Assembly (NCBI GenBank): GCA_012845835.1
Contig: JABAKD010000016.1
Coordinates: 5,977,919 to 6,041,918 of the forward strand
Origin: Undaria pinnatifida
Taxonomy: Eukaryota; Sar; Phaeophyceae; Laminariales; Alariaceae
DNA: 64,000 nt
Reading direction: 5' to 3'
Shown: one piece after another, positions 33,435 through 45,974 of the stretch
Layout: each line of letters begins with the position of its first letter
Position numbering within the stretch: position 1 is the first letter of the stretch
Position numbers and translations under genes: made by a program
The notes under the pieces: generated by a model
Database searches by the model: none
What the model saw: only the letters and a program-made list of their open reading frames with translations
Told to the model about the DNA's origin: nothing

Positions 33435-35030
33435 TCAAAACAAACACACAAACATATAACACGACTTATTGAAATGGCTGTTGATGATGAACTGGCTCAG
33501 GATGAAGTCGTTCACGTTGAAGTTGCTGATAATGTCCAGCAGGTTCCTGAAGCGATGCTTGTTCAGGTGCTTTGTGCCGATGTCGGCAGGGTTGATGTCG
33601 GTCGGGATATAGTGGATGGAGATCCTTCCCTCCGACACGTGGTCTCGGATGAAAAAGAAGCGCAGCGCGATGTGCTTCGTCCTCGAGATGAAGGAGCGGT
33701 TTCCCAGCGCGTGCAGCGTCGCTGTGTTGTCGCAGTACAACGGCAATTTCGCGAAGTCCTTGCCGAACCCTATCTCGGTCAGCATGTTCGAGCAGAACAC
33801 TGCTTCCTTCATTGCCAAAGCCGACGCGACCAGCTCCGCCTCCATGGTCGACATGGCAGTCAGACCTTGTAGCCCCGACTTGAAGCCAATCGGCGCATTG
33901 TGCAGCATCGACAAGTAGCATGAGGTGAACTTTCCGTCGTCCGGGTTGTTGGCCCAGTTGGAATCCGAAAAGACTGCAACCTAGAAGCCTCCCCTCTTGT
34001 ACGTTATGCTGAATTCGGTTGTCCCCGCGAGGTAGCGAAGAGTGTGCTTTGCCGCCACCATGTGGATCTTGCTGGGTTTCGCCATCGGGGGAGCCAGTTG
34101 ACCAACGGCATATATGAGGTCGTACCTCAACACTTGGGAAACGTGCATCAGGCACCCCACGATGCTCTGGTAGCGCTTCTTTTCTTCCTCGTCCAGCAGA
34201 GTCTCGTCAGGCTGCTGGTTGGAGAGTTCGAGACCGTACCCCGGCGTGTTGGTCGGCTTGCATTACAACATTCCGAACCTCTCCAGGCTGGACTTGGAGT
34301 AAGCCTCTTGAGAGATCGTGAGAGTGCCACGCTCAAGGTCTCGCTTTATCTCCATGCCCAAGACGAGCGATACCGCTCCCATGTCGGTCATCTTGAAACG
34401 CTGCTTCGACTTCTCTTTCACCATCACCATGGCGTCAGAGTTGTTGCTGGCCAGAAGGAGATCGTCCACGTAGAGGGCCAACTAGATCCGAACACCAGTC
34501 GTGATCGTACAAGTAGACACACGTGTCGGACTGAAGCGGAACGAAGCCGATCTCGACAAGGGCGGGATCGATGGTGTTGAACCAGTTCCCGGGGCTTTGG
34601 GCCAGCCCGTAGAGGCTCTTCTCTAGCTGCATCACTAGCTCACCTACATCCTTGTCCCTGACCTCGAAGTCAGGCGGCTGCTCGACGAACAGCAACTCCT
34701 GGATATCCGCGTACAGGAAGGCAGTTGAGACATCCATCTGGTGTAGAATCAGACCGGAGTGTAAGGCTATGCAGCATATGATCCGCACGCTCTGAATCAC
34801 GCACACCGGGGCGTAGATGCTGACAGGATCAAGGCCACGAACTTGGTTTCAACCTTGAGCCACTACACGAGCCTTGAAGGAGCCGTCCGCCTTGCGCTTG
34901 AACATCCATTTCGAATTGATTCGCTTCCGTCCAGCGGGAACGGCAGAGCGCGGAACAAGCTTGTAAACTTGACGATCTTTGAGACTCGCGATCTCGCGTT
35001 CTGCTGCTGCGTTTCACTGGGCGGCTTCGG
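33435..35030 (-). pseudogene. Copia reverse transcriptase-RNase H, broken
   Basis: This is the C-terminal half of Pol. RT begins near 35012 (AAAEREIASLKDRQ), continues with SKWMFKRKADGSFKARVVAQ, then QMDVSTAFLYADIQ (first catalytic Asp), SLYGLAQSPGNWF, and the YVDD motif at 34461-34472. RNase H includes SDSNWANNPDD, a catalytic Glu in STMEAELVA, YCDNTATLHAL, RTKHIALRFFFIRD and the terminal PADIGTKHL. Breaks include a TGA in VAQG-stop-NQ, a TGA in EAAQ-stop-NAAAERE, a TAG just before LALYVDD, a TAG in RGGF-stop-VAVFSDSNW, and frameshifts near 34490 and 34265. It would have copied element RNA into DNA; here it is non-functional. Confidence 0.95.
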
Positions 35031-37235
35031 GCGTGGCCCGCGCTTCCTTGATTGTCCGTGGAACATTCGGTTGCGTTGTTCCCACAGCGTACGCGTATTC
35101 CGTGAAGCCGAATGTGCCGCCCCAGCGGGCGACGTCGGGAAACTCCCCCTTCACGGTAAACGCGTAGGAGAGGCAACGAAGCTCGCTGATGGTCTTTGCA
35201 GTGGGTACGCTCGAAGCAGACCTGGTGGTTGCAGGTGTCGACGTGGAACCTCGTCCACCACGAGTACCACGTCCACGTGCAGACCCGCTGCCACGTCCAC
35301 CGCGCTGCGTGATGCCTCCCCGCGCAGGTCCACCACGCGAAGCAGACCTGGTGACTGCAGGCGTCGGCGCGGAACCTCGTCCACGACGAGGCGAACCGCG
35401 TCCACGCACAGAACCATCCTGTGGCGCAGTACAAGACGGAGCAGAACCAGCGGGCGATGAACCAAGTAGCGGCGCCGGACTAGGTGACGATCAAGGAGAA
35501 GGCGCACCGTTGACCGGCACCGGGGGACTGACTCCCCCTGGCGGAGCAGGGCTATCTTCCTCAGGCGTACCACCAGAAGTCCCAGGCGCTTCGCTGGCAG
35601 GAGTAGATCCAGCAGGTGCAAGTCCAAGATCACGGTTGGTTGTCTCACAAATTTGTTCGAGAAACTCAATCGCAGACGGATCCCCGACGGCACCCCCAAC
35701 GGCACGTTCAGGAGAGAGCGAATCAACCGAGTGGTTGGAAGTGTAGTTTCGCACGTCTCTTAGCATGTCGTCGTGGTCATCGTACGTAAACTCCCCGTCG
35801 TCAAAACCGCGCGCGTCCAACGAGGGCGCGACAGAATGCGTCTCAATGAAGATAACATTTTGACTCACTCGCACACGTCGCGTCTCAGAGTTGTAGATCC
35901 GGTAGGATTTGCTTTCCTCGCTGAGTCCGACGAGCCGGCCTTCCCAAGCACGATGCTCCAGCTTATTGGTGTGGACCTCTTCGTGCACGAACGCCCGGGA
36001 CCCGATCACCCGGAGATGGCCGAGATAGGCATCCTTGCCTTAGAACGCCTTGTACGGCGTCCCGTTTTGCAGAGCTGCGTGAGGAGTCCGGTTGCTCAGG
36101 TAGACGGCCGTCTTCATCAGCTCCCCCCAAAGGAAGTTCGGAAGTATCGTGTCGGCGAGAACACAGCGCACGATGTCCAAAATCGTCCGGCCCGCACGCT
36201 CGTTCGCTGCGATCTGCTGAGGGGTGTTCGGAGAGGCAAACTCCAGCTTGATGCCGACGTCTTGACAGTACTGACGGAACTCCGCGCTCGTGAATTCCGT
36301 GCCGCGGTCCCCGCGGAGGGTATGGATGCGCTCGCCGGTAGGAATCACGGTCTCCTTGACGAACACCGCAAGGGCGTCCACAGAGCAGGTCTTGTCCTTC
36401 ATGAGCACGACCTCCTTCCACTTGGTTTGCTGGTCAACGAACTTGGCGTATTTGAACCCCCCCAAAGAGTTAGACGTGAAGGGCCCGAGGGTGTCGACGG
36501 ATACGAGCTGGAAAGGACGTAGAACATTGTAGGCGGCCTGCTTGGGGTGAGGTTGTTGTGTGCTCTTCCCGAGTGGGCACGTGCTACAGTTCTTAAGGTT
36601 GCCGGTGTAGTCGACACCGCTAGCCGGCTCCTTCCTCAGGACGTCCAAGCTCTCGTGGTTGATGTGTCCCATGCGCCGGTGCCACAGCTCAGCGGACTTC
36701 GACTTGAAGGCAAGGCCGTCAGGGGCTTGCTCGAGGACCATCTGGCCCCCGGCGCCACCCCCTAGTTTCACCTCGATGGAGCACATGAGTTTTCCGGTCG
36801 CGTCGTCCACCCCACAGATTTGCATCGGGACAACCACGTCCCCCGACTCCAATCTGGGGTTGGCCGGATGAAACAACGTCGCCACTCCCTTCTGCATCGC
36901 CGCGGTCACGGAGAAGAGGTTGGTGCCCAAGTCCGGCACCAAAACGACGCGAAAGGAGACGCGCCGGTCATTTCCGTTGTCGTCCGTGACGGCGCCGTCC
37001 CCGTTGTTACGCCCTTGAGGAGATGCTGGCCGGCGGCGACGATGGTGTGAGGGACCTGAAGGTCTTCGACGTCGCACATGTGGGCCCGCACTCCTGGTGT
37101 AAGCGCAGGGTCGAGGTGGTTTTCAGTCGCTCCGCTGTCCACAACCATTCGGATGCACGACCCGTCTGAGCGAAAAGGAGCAAGCGACATCTCCGCAGAA
37201 GTCGCCATGAACGCACCGAAAAGCCATGAAGGCAA
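35031..37235 (-). pseudogene. Copia protease-integrase, broken
   Basis: The protease has the aspartyl motif VVDSGATENHLDP (about 37105-37145), then a frameshift near 37070. A 345-codon open stretch (36040-37077) follows. It carries the GAG-pre-integrase zinc region (His133, His138, Cys164, Cys167 of that stretch) and the integrase core with Asp195 (SVDTLGPF), Asp257 (LRGDRGTEF) and Glu293 (ANERAGRTI), giving D-D-35-E spacing. A TAA after PYKAF interrupts the reading just before GKDAYLGHLRVIG. The frame then continues (35491-36009) through the Copia integrase C-terminal region SRAFVHEE...WEGRLVGLSEESKSYRI. It ends in a Pro/Ser/Gly-rich and then an Arg/Gly-rich linker to RT. All catalytic residues are present, so decay is by stops and frameshifts rather than active-site loss. 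Confidence 0.93.
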
Positions 37236-37432
37236 GCGGTGGTCCTGTGCAGGCGACTTTGAGGAGATAGATGAAGGTGCCGCCGGAGTGCCGCCGGAGT
37301 CGATTGCGCCAAGTGAGCGCTCCCGATGTTGGGCAGGTTGACCTGACCAGCGGAATGCAGCAGCGCCAGGTTGGTAACCAAGCCTTGGGGCTCCTCCTGC
37401 TTATTCGCGCGAGCTCCTGCTGTTTCTGACAC

Positions 37433-38377
37433 TCAGCATCGCTGTGCGTGGTGGCGTGGTGGTAGGAGCACCATTTCGGCTAAGCACTCCCCCCACCACC
37501 GCCGCGCTTGTTCTTCCACTTCTTTTTCTCCCGGCTTCGGACGGTTCTTCTGCACTTGTTGGGGGCAGTCACGCTGGACATGTCCGTACGCCTTGCATCG
37601 ATGGCACTGGTTGGATGAGGACGCCACCATCGTGGCCCCCCGGCCCGAGACCACGGGCCCCGACGCGTTTCGCGACGGCTGGTCCACGTAGAAGCGGTTG
37701 TGCGTCTCCTGGAGACGGTCGACGGACGTGGATTCCTCAGGGCAGTGCATCTCACGGATGAACTTAAACTCTGGGGCCTTCGTCAGGCCCGAGAGTATGA
37801 TGTCTGGGTAGACCTCCTTGGAGACCTCCTCCCCCAGGTCCTGGAGGCGAATCTTGAGATCCATTTGGGATCCCCGCCCGCCAGGTGCCGAAGGCCGAAA
37901 AGCTCTCTGTGACACGCACGCCGAGCTTCCTGGGTGTAAGAGTCGAAACGCTCGTTCAGGGCCTTCCAGGCCGCCGTTCCATCCGCTGCCTCTTCATGAG
38001 TAAGGACGGTGGCGTGCGCAGACCCGGAGGTGACAAAGAAGAGGAGGGAGAACAGGTGACTGTTAGCCTAGTCCCACTTGACCCTATCTCCCTCGTCCGG
38101 CTCAGGTTCCGCAGGGCTGTCGGCCCCGGCTAGGATGGGCTTAAGATCCGGCACGAAGAGGTTGATTGCGTTCCGGAGTTTTGTCTTCCACACGCGAAAC
38201 CCTGCTGCCCCGAGATGGTCCCAACGGCGTCCAGCATGCGGTGGAGCCCGGAGCTCGATGATTCCGCCATCGTCGAAAGCCAGGGTCACACTCCCGGGGG
38301 CGGTCAGGTTTTCGGCACACGTACGACGTCCTGAGAGCCTGAACAGGGTCGGCGCACCTAAGAAGGATAAGGTGCAA
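37433..38377 (-). pseudogene. Copia Gag, broken
   Basis: The N-terminal part (AFDDGGIIELRAPPHAGRRW, LRNAINLFVPDLKP) runs into an in-frame TAG after DRVKWD at about 38068. The same frame then continues through AWKALNERFDSYTQEARRAC, the pattern of the UBN2/Copia Gag domain. A frameshift near 37875 leads to MDLKIRLQDLGEEVSKE and to a CCHC zinc knuckle, CHRCKAYGHVQRDC (37565-37606). No convincing start codon survives. Gag forms the virus-like particle and packages RNA. This copy cannot be expressed intact. Confidence 0.85.
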
Positions 38378-39340
38378 TGCTACACAGGGGTAGGCTTAGT
38401 TCAGATCGCAGCTCCGTAGCTCACGACCCACGTCCGGCGTTAGCTATCCAGCGTGACCCCAGACCACTGCACCCCGTCGAGCACAGCTTATGACCAAACG
38501 CAGGTGGCGAAACTGCGGTGTTGAGACAACGAAGTAGCCAGCTCCGGCCTCATCGTGCAGGTACACGGGTCAGATGCACTGCTGAGACTTGCTACGCGTC
38601 TTGCAGCGTAGACTTTTGGCTGCTGCACGGATGCAAACAGGTCTGGTCAGATCCTCAGTCTACACACGCACCGATCAAAAAACCAGCACGAGGAAGGTAT
38701 CTTGGACAGACCTACCTCGCGTGTACCACAACGCGCAGGTATACCTCGCGTATACTACAACGCGCAGGCAAATTTACGTGAGCGGGTCACGTAGGTGTAG
38801 CGGCAGCAGCAGGCGGCTACCAGCTACCAGTCGCATCCTCAGCCTACACACGCTACCAAGCCGGCAACTAGGTACGTGGGAGATATCTTGGATAGACTAC
38901 GCCTCGCGAGAGGACCACGCGCAGGCGATTTCGGTCGCCAGTTGCAGACACAAAGAAAACCGAGAACGGTGCGCCGCGCGCAGAACTAACAACCTGCACA
39001 ACCCTATTCGCCAACCGAACTCAATGCCTAGAAGTTGTGCTCCCGAATGCTTTACACACATACAGTAGCGTACCGAAAGTGCAGCCGAGAGCCCAGGTGA
39101 TCAGTCCGGGCCCAGTAAGCAAGCGGGTTGACTCAGTGTGGCCTCCAGCAGAAAGCAGACTCCGGCAGTAGCTCCCCGCGGAAAAGTATCCAAAAATATC
39201 AAAATCCTGGAGGATCCAAAAATATCCAAATCCTGGAGGACGGGTGTGCTCTCCACAGCACTCGGCGACAGCAGTAGACGCGCAGTCGCCGCAGGCCCCC
39301 ACTCACACACACGAGGCTTCGTAACCTGTGATGGATAATG
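38378..39340 (-). other. 5' leader of the Copia element with internal duplication
   Basis: Non-coding leader between the 5' LTR and gag. 38649-38740 and 38831-38928 are diverged copies of one segment (ATCCTCAG.CTACACACGC, GTATCTTGGACAGAC or ATATCTTGGATAGAC, CACGCGCAGG), offset by about 182 bp. A small AAAATATC.AAATCCTGGAGGA repeat lies at 39190-39241. The primer site expected next to 39340 does not show the usual TGG, so I cannot name the primer tRNA. Confidence 0.6.
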
Positions 39341-39759
39341 TGTGATACCCTGGCACGGTGGTTTGAGAGGCTGTGCCGTCGACGTTAGTCAAGGTGATGG
39401 CACGGTGCGAGAGGATAGCCTGGAAGACAAAGTGCTTCTAAGATGTAGAGAAGATGTTGAATAGTACAACGGTGGCGCTTAATTTGGCCAATGCACACAG
39501 ATATAAACCGCAGAGTTGCAGGAGCCCAGACGACGGCTGCTTCCCAGGGATGACAAGGACAGCTATGATTCGGAAAGATCTACAAGAGAGAGCCACACGA
39601 GATAGTGAGCTACCTGGATATCAAGCTGAGAATCCTACGGAAGTAATTCCTCCGCACACATACGTACGTTATACTCGAACCGACACATATGAGATCTACA
39701 AGACACAAGAGCAACTGAACATTGACTCATAATGGCTATGTGCTAACATTTCCATAACA
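39341..39759 (-). repeat. 5' LTR of the Copia element
   Basis: 419 bp, about 97% identical to 32733-33156 by eye. The main length difference is a missing stretch near 39715 (GAGCAACTGAAC against GAGCAGTGCTACTGAAC). Confidence 0.95.
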
Positions 39760-42154
39760 GAAACCTTTGTTTGGGTTAGGTTTTACTTGGAGATAGTATA
39801 GGGAGGGATTTTGGGGCTCTCAAGGGGTTGATATAACCCTGTCGTAGGTTGGCAGCAGAAAACTCCACCGAGCGTCTTTTCGTGAAACGACGCAAGGGTT
39901 GAGGAGTGGTTGGAGTACGGTTCCACACGATGGGGACGGTTGGTAGCAAAGACGTGGGAGTGACAACACTGAATATCGCCCGGTTCAGGCTTGGCAAGGG
40001 CGTGACCTGTCACCTGTTGGTCATTCGCGAGCTGGAATAAAACTTCCATCGAGGCACGATATTCACGACATACATATATATAAAATCATTCTTTGGTGTC
40101 AGGGATTTGGTCAGGAGTTTTTTTTTGTCTCGGCCGAAGTATGCTACTCGCGGAACTGGAATTCTCGGTCGAATAGCTTTGTTCTAGCGCCGCCTTCGGG
40201 GGGTGGCTCCAACGCCCCTCGCCCTGCCGTGTCCGTTCCGCACATCGATGTGAACGCGGACGGATGCCCAGCGAAACAAGCGAGAAGTTGCAAAAATACC
40301 GCATGTCGAGGAGAAATTTCGGATATTTTGGTTGAATATTAATGTCTGCAGCGCCTGGATGATTTACAAATTGGCATCATTTCCAAACGGTACTTGATCA
40401 TGTTTGAAATTTTGCGGTGGCATACTCTCGAGAGTTTGTTTCTTTGCTGTACATTTTACTAGTTCGTTTGGTTTCTTGCTCGGCCTTTATTGTTTTGTTT
40501 CTGCTCGTTTTGCCAGTTGTTTCTTGACCTTTCAGCTGCTTCCTGCAAATTTGTTTTTTCTGCGCTGCTAACACGATTTTGAACTTTTCGCGATTTTTTC
40601 TTCCTTTTCGTCTTTTAAGGCAATTTTTTAGTGTGGGCTCACCAATAACGTGACACAAATTACCGACGATATCCAACAACTTTGTGACACAAATTACCGA
40701 CGGCAAAACATTTCGTGAAAAAAAAACTCCCAAATCATGATATTTTCACACGTAACGAGAATCTCGAGACAAAACCAAGCAGGTACGATTTTTAGAGCCG
40801 TCTCTTCGGCCTTTGGCGCTGGCTTTAGCACGGCCGCTGACACTCAGGCAGCCTCTGCTGTAGGCATGAACGAGTGTGGTTGATCCGCAGCGAACTATCC
40901 CGCTGTGCTCGCTTCTATGTGGCTATTGTCCATGCCAAGTCATGTCACCTTCCTTCTGTTTTTAGCTCGTCGTCGTAGAGGTATGAGGAAACCCGTACGT
41001 ACGGGGTGAGAACAGCAGTATGTACGACGAGCATGAACGCCAACTGACGCCATTGGCAAACACACAGCAGCAGCTGTAGCAGCAGTAGCCGAAGGACGAA
41101 ACTTCTAGCACATACTGCAGCAACTAGTAGCAACCAGAACCACAGCAGATAGCTCAAAGTGCGGTACGAGTGCCGTTGGCAAGTTTAGTCGTACTCGCAT
41201 CACTCTGTCCAATATTTAACAACCTTTTTATGTTCATATTGATGGATGTAGACATGCCTAAGCTACGCAAGGTCTACTGACCAGAAAGTGTTCCCCCTTG
41301 GTTGGCCTGAGGGGGGTTGGTCAGTACCATTCAGGTGCTAGGAAAGGAGAGATAAGTTGTTGTATTAGCTCCGAACACAAAAAAGCAAGCGATCTTCATC
41401 CCCGAATCCCTATATCAGAATCCAGAAGAGGATAAGTACAAACCCCTACTACAGTAGTTGTCTTCAGATCTAGATAACGTCCACACACCACATCAGATCC
41501 TCAACAGTCAATCACCAACTGGTGCTCCACTGTCCACATGGAGAAAAAATATTACATTTCCTGTGAGAATGATACGTCGTACGAGCGGACGTTCTAGTGT
41601 GCTGCTGCCGTGAGACCATCGAGCACACCGCATGTTTTAAATAAACAAGAGCGAACAAGAGGCAGGGCGCAGGGGCCCCCAACACAGAGACACGTGACAA
41701 CCACGGCCAGCTGTAGATCGCGTGATTGGCCGGAGTCCGTGCTTCGGTGGGTGTATAGGAAGTCCTTCGTAGTACTGCTGTAGACCGTCGAAAAACCACG
41801 TGACATTTCGGTCTGGCGGCAGACTCACCAGTAGACCCCCGAAATTTATTTTCCATTTTTTTTTCTTGGCCCTGTGCACCCCTACTGAAAGATTGCCCAT
41901 TTGCCGCTAATGAAATCATGTTGGGGTGGTCGTAGACGAAACGCCGAAGAAACCCGAAACCCAGTAGACTTGGGGGGCGCCTAAGGTAAACGGAGGTGTT
42001 GGGGTGGCTGTAGAGTAAAGTTGGGGCGGTTGTTGAGTAAATGCCGCCTGTGCATTAGTTGCGGAACGGTCCAGCTTTAGCTTTACTTTGATTCCCATCA
42101 TTTGTTTGGTACTTAAAGAAGTTTCATCAGCTGAGATTTGGACTTGGCTCATCA
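39760..42154. other. Intergenic region
   Basis: No recognised gene. 41921-42050 has irregular repeats of GTTGGGGTGG(T/C)(C/T)GTAGA-type words. 41040-41150 is CAG/GTA-rich. Open frames of up to 135 codons carry no domain. Confidence 0.35.
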
Positions 42155-42158
42155 GCTC

Positions 42159-42627
42159 TGTTACGAATCGGAGCCTGAAAGGTGGAGTCAGTCTGGGATC
42201 AGGGTGGACATGCGAGTATATTCATGGCGAAGAAGACGAAGGTATCTAGCCTACTAGCATCGCATGGTCCACACACAGGCTAAATCTGTAGCCCGCCTCA
42301 GGTATTCATAATGACTGACCTCCGAAGGTCCGATACGACCGAGTTCAGAAGGCGCTTGAGCGTTCCTCGGAGAAAGAGAGCAAGTCCCTTGTGCCAGTGC
42401 TCAAGATGGGAAGCCTCCCGAAAAGGTAGTGTGAAAATGGTAACTTGATTGCTGATCCAGAGGTTTATGAACGTGAACCCAAGGAATTGTAGAATTGTGT
42501 AATTATAAAATTGTGGCAGGGTGGGGCAGCCACACCCGACTAAGGGAGGGGACGTAAATAGCGCGGCCCCTACTATCACAAAAACGCCTGTCATAATAAC
42601 TCTTGAATCTGTCACTGAACCGTAACA
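42159..42627 (-). repeat. 3' LTR of the gypsy-type element
   Basis: Minus strand TGTTACGGTTCAGTGACAGA ... GATTCGTAACA. TG...CA ends. It differs from the other LTR at one position that I see (GACGTAAATAG against GACATAAATAG). Confidence 0.95.
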
Positions 42628-42637
42628 TCCCCCCATT
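42628..42637 (-). other. Polypurine tract
   Basis: Minus strand AATGGGGGGA directly abuts the 3' LTR start TGTTACGG. Confidence 0.8.
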
Positions 42638-43570
42638 AGTACATACAGTACTAATTAACGGTAGCAGGGATAGTGACAACCGCGAGGTGACACACTTCCT
42701 TTGGCGAAAACTACCGGTGATGTCTTTGAGTAGGTCGAACGGCCAACCGAAAATTACAAGAGGCAAATAGTGGCAAAACTCAAATAAAATCCACTGCTCT
42801 TCATAATTATCACTGCGCGTTGACTCGCGGCCCGACATCGACTTGCGCGAAGGTAAACCCGGCTTCCGGGGAAAACCCTTCGCTCCCCATCCCGAGAGCC
42901 CTAGAATTTAGACAACAACCGAAAACACCAAGTGACACTCGGACGTAAAATACTCTAAAAAAAAACCGTCCCTCGCTTGGTGTTCCCACTGTAGTTGCTG
43001 CCCGGCTCTCAACACCTACAGCGCGGGAAAAACCTGGCCATCCAGGAAAAAACCCATAGCGCAAAGCCCTACAACACCAAACTCACACAAACGCCACGGC
43101 ACACCGCACGAACCCACTTGGGTGCTACCGAGCGCAGGGCCACCCTTCGACTACCAATCAGACCAGAACATCTAATCAGCCCGTCTCCAAACATTCAAAC
43201 TTTAACTGGCTGTCAACTGGGGGCACGCTCGAAAATCGACAACACCATAACTTCCCCCCTAGCATAATGCGATGACAAGAGCCATATGCTATAGCAATAC
43301 TGTTACTGTATAGCCAAGGGTACAGAGCCGCAAAACTTTTTACCGAAATAATGACCTCGAGGATAGGCTAACAAACCGAAAACACAGGGGCCATAAGAGG
43401 GAAATCCTCGATAAAAACCCTCCCCCCTGCCTTTTCACTGCGTATTTGATCGCCTGACCACCATTCAATGGCTCAAAGTCCGTATGTGAACGAATTTGAC
43501 GTGCATGAAAGCAGCACGAAACTCCACGGAACTGACTCGTCTACTCCTCTTTGAGTCTGCCCACGTACAA

Positions 43571-43922
43571 TACAATTTTCCATCAAAATGCAACGTCGGT
43601 AACTCCGCAACATATCGCAAAAGGAACAAAAGCACGACGGGCAAAGAATTATTAATCTTCGGCAAAAGCGGAACTCCGATGCGAGGCATCAAAGCACAAA
43701 AATAAGAAGAATCTGACACAATAAACCTCAAACAAAGTAAACGGCATACAATATAATCCACGAAAACGCAATGTCGGTAGCTCAACAACATACCGCAAAA
43801 AGAAGAAAAGCATGACGGGCAAAGAGATCCTAAACCTTTGGCAAAAGCAGAACTCCGATGCCAGGTATCAAAGCACAAAAAGGTAGAATGTGACATAAAC
43901 CGCAAACAAAATAAACGGCTGA
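43571..43922. repeat. Tandem duplication inside the gypsy-type element
   Basis: 43571-43748 and about 43757-43922 share AACGCAATGTCGGTA-type sequence, GCACGACGGGCAAAGA (GCATGACGGGCAAAGA), GGCAAAAGC.GAACTCCGATG and ATCAAAGCACAAAAA. The copies are clearly diverged, although the LTRs are almost identical, so the duplication predates the last transposition. Confidence 0.75.
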
Positions 43923-44693
43923 AGGTCGAGGATAAGCATGAAGCCCTGACCACACAACCACTGAATAGTCTATTTAAATTCAACTCAAACCCAAATAGTA
44001 AACACGACCCCGTCGCTTCTCAAGAGACTGTACCAACAGCCTATCCGACTCTTAAAGCAGTGCCGATCCTAAAAACAGGGCATACCCCCCATGAGCTGTG
44101 AAATAAAATCAACGCAGATGCCCAGGGGAAACCCATACAACGAGCAAGAGCCCGATAAAATCCCATTGGTAAACCCTTCATAAAGTAGTGCCAATAAAAA
44201 TAAATAAAAAAAAAGGAATTCAACTCCAACACTCGCACCCAACCCAAGTACAACAGCGTTCACAACGTCGTCGCACTATTGTAAAATAACACACTTCTTG
44301 CTGCCCCATACTGTTTTACACCCGGCCAACCGGTGCCCGGGTGATTCCCGTCTTAACCCACAACAAACGGCATTCCCCCCGACCCCACTTCATCCAAAAC
44401 GAAAAGCTAGGCCCAACGGACAGCTAACGACAGTCCCGCAGGAGGAAACCTGGCCACCGGGTCAAAACCCCCTGTATGTCTTATATCATCCAAACCATTG
44501 TGATTGCAACAATGGCCGCATTCAAACGATTACCATGGCCAGAAACTAAAATGCCAAGTAGCGCCCTACTCACCCATGCCCCTCAAAGTAGCGTGGGGTG
44601 GCGGCCTGACAAATTATTCCTCGCATAACTCAAAACATGGTACGAATAATGCTCACACCCTTTACTCATCACCCAACGGTAGGTTCAACAAAA

Positions 44694-44894
44694 ACTTACG
44701 GTGAGATTAAAAGGGGTCGCAGCGAGGGATTTCGTCAAAATATCCGCGTGCTGCTCTTCCGAAGCTACAAATTGAATATCAATTTTCTTCGCACGAAGTA
44801 GCTCTCGGACGAAATGGAACCGCACATCTATGTGTTTGCTCCGGCGGCCTGACCAATTACTATGACCAAACACGTGAACATACGTCTCGCACAC
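44694..44894 (-). pseudogene. Copia RNase H C-terminal fragment
   Basis: The minus-strand frame contains RRSKHIDVRFHFVRELLRAK and EEQHADILTKSLAATPF, the invariant end of Copia RNase H (KHIDVR.HF.RE... and ADI.TK.L). About 67 codons remain, and nothing upstream reads as RT. It lies inside the gypsy-type element, so it was captured from, or left by, an older Copia insertion. Confidence 0.85.
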
Positions 44895-45134
44895 CAGAGT
44901 AATTTTCTAGATACAGATACCCACACATAACATTCACCCCGCTATTGCAACAAAGCATCATAATATTTTTTTTGACGGAACTACTCCACTCCAAATCGAA
45001 CCGCTGCCACCAACTGGATGTACCATTCTTCCTCCAAAAACTTATCAACAGGACTCGTGGTCAAAGTGTAACTGAACAACTAATACGAGAAGCAGAACAG
45101 GGTAAGAAACTCTTCGCATTGTCGGCCGACCCAG

Positions 45135-45974
45135 TTATGGTCGTTCTAGCGCAGTCGCCAGCAGCGGTCTCTGTAGTCGTACACCTGCCCTTGCAGTCTG
45201 AGACCACCGCCAAAGTCTTTCCAGATGGTGGAACCTATTGGGAACAGGGTCAAGGCTTGACGGCGAGAGAGAGGGGTACGAGGGTTGCCTGAGACGGGAA
45301 CTCAATCGCTCGCAGATTGGGGGTTGTACAAATGCCATGGTGCAATAAAGCCATCTAGCTGCAAGGGGGTGAAACATCTCATTCTCAAACAACCAGCTCG
45401 ACTCTACCCCATCATTCGACCTCCCCTTGTATTCCCACCTAGCGACACCGGATGGGGATTTTGTTCGGCGCCAACTAACAAGAGAGTCAAAATGCGAAGA
45501 GTTCACCGCTTCCAACGCCCTTCTGAAACCGGAACCCCAAGCATACTGCTCAAACTCGTCAGCTAGTGAATGTCTGAGAGAAAGGGGTCGGAGGTAGTAT
45601 GGCTTTACGTCTGCTGTGGACACATTTCGGGTGCATTGTTTTCTACCACGCATCGTTACTTGCATGCTAAGGCCTGTCTGTAATACTTCTGTGACTCTCC
45701 AAGGGCCTGTGTAGAGGTCGTGTTGAGGTCCGCGCCCCCTGTTGTCGCGATGCCTGCTGCTCTCGGACTCGCGCACCAGCACCAGGCTTCCTTTCTCGAG
45801 AGCGACTCCGGCTGAGAACCTTGAAACGGAAGCGTTGGCGCGGGCCCTCGCGGTTACCCTCAATTTGTGCTGCTTCTTGAGCGCGATACGGACTTCTCGG
45901 AGGTTCTGTTTGCGTCGCTCCACGAAGTTGTCTACGCCACCGCTCTGTTCTGTCTCCGCTGACAAGGGTACCAA
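45135..45974 (-). pseudogene. Gypsy-type integrase C-terminal region with chromodomain-like tail
   Basis: The open frame begins inside the integrase. Residues 15-60 are basic and helical-looking (VERRKQNLREVRIALKKQHK), and 62-70 read GSLVLVRES. Residues 90-128 (GPWRVTEVLQTG ... VKPYY) match the GPY/F module at the end of Ty3/gypsy integrases. Residues 161-205 (FDSLVSWRR ... WEYKGR ... ESSWLFENEMF) have the aromatic/acidic layout of a chromodomain used to target insertion. The D-D-E core is missing upstream. Residues after about 215 look like read-through. The alternative is a non-gypsy element with a similar tail; I consider that less likely. Confidence 0.7.

Larger units (their letters stand above)
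32733..39759 (-). mobile_element. Degenerate Ty1/Copia LTR retrotransposon
   Basis: A 7.0-kb element on the minus strand with LTRs at both ends. The internal order is gag, protease, integrase, reverse transcriptase, RNase H, the Copia order. The LTRs differ at about a dozen positions plus a 5-6-bp indel over 420 bp, so the insertion is not recent. The coding region is broken by several frameshifts and stop codons, so it cannot make a full polyprotein. The flanks (ATAATA and GAAAC) show no target duplication. Confidence 0.95.

Noticed and set aside
33276-36522. Plus-strand frames of up to 249 codons inside the Copia region
   Set aside because: They are antisense shadows of the real minus-strand integrase, RT and RNase H.
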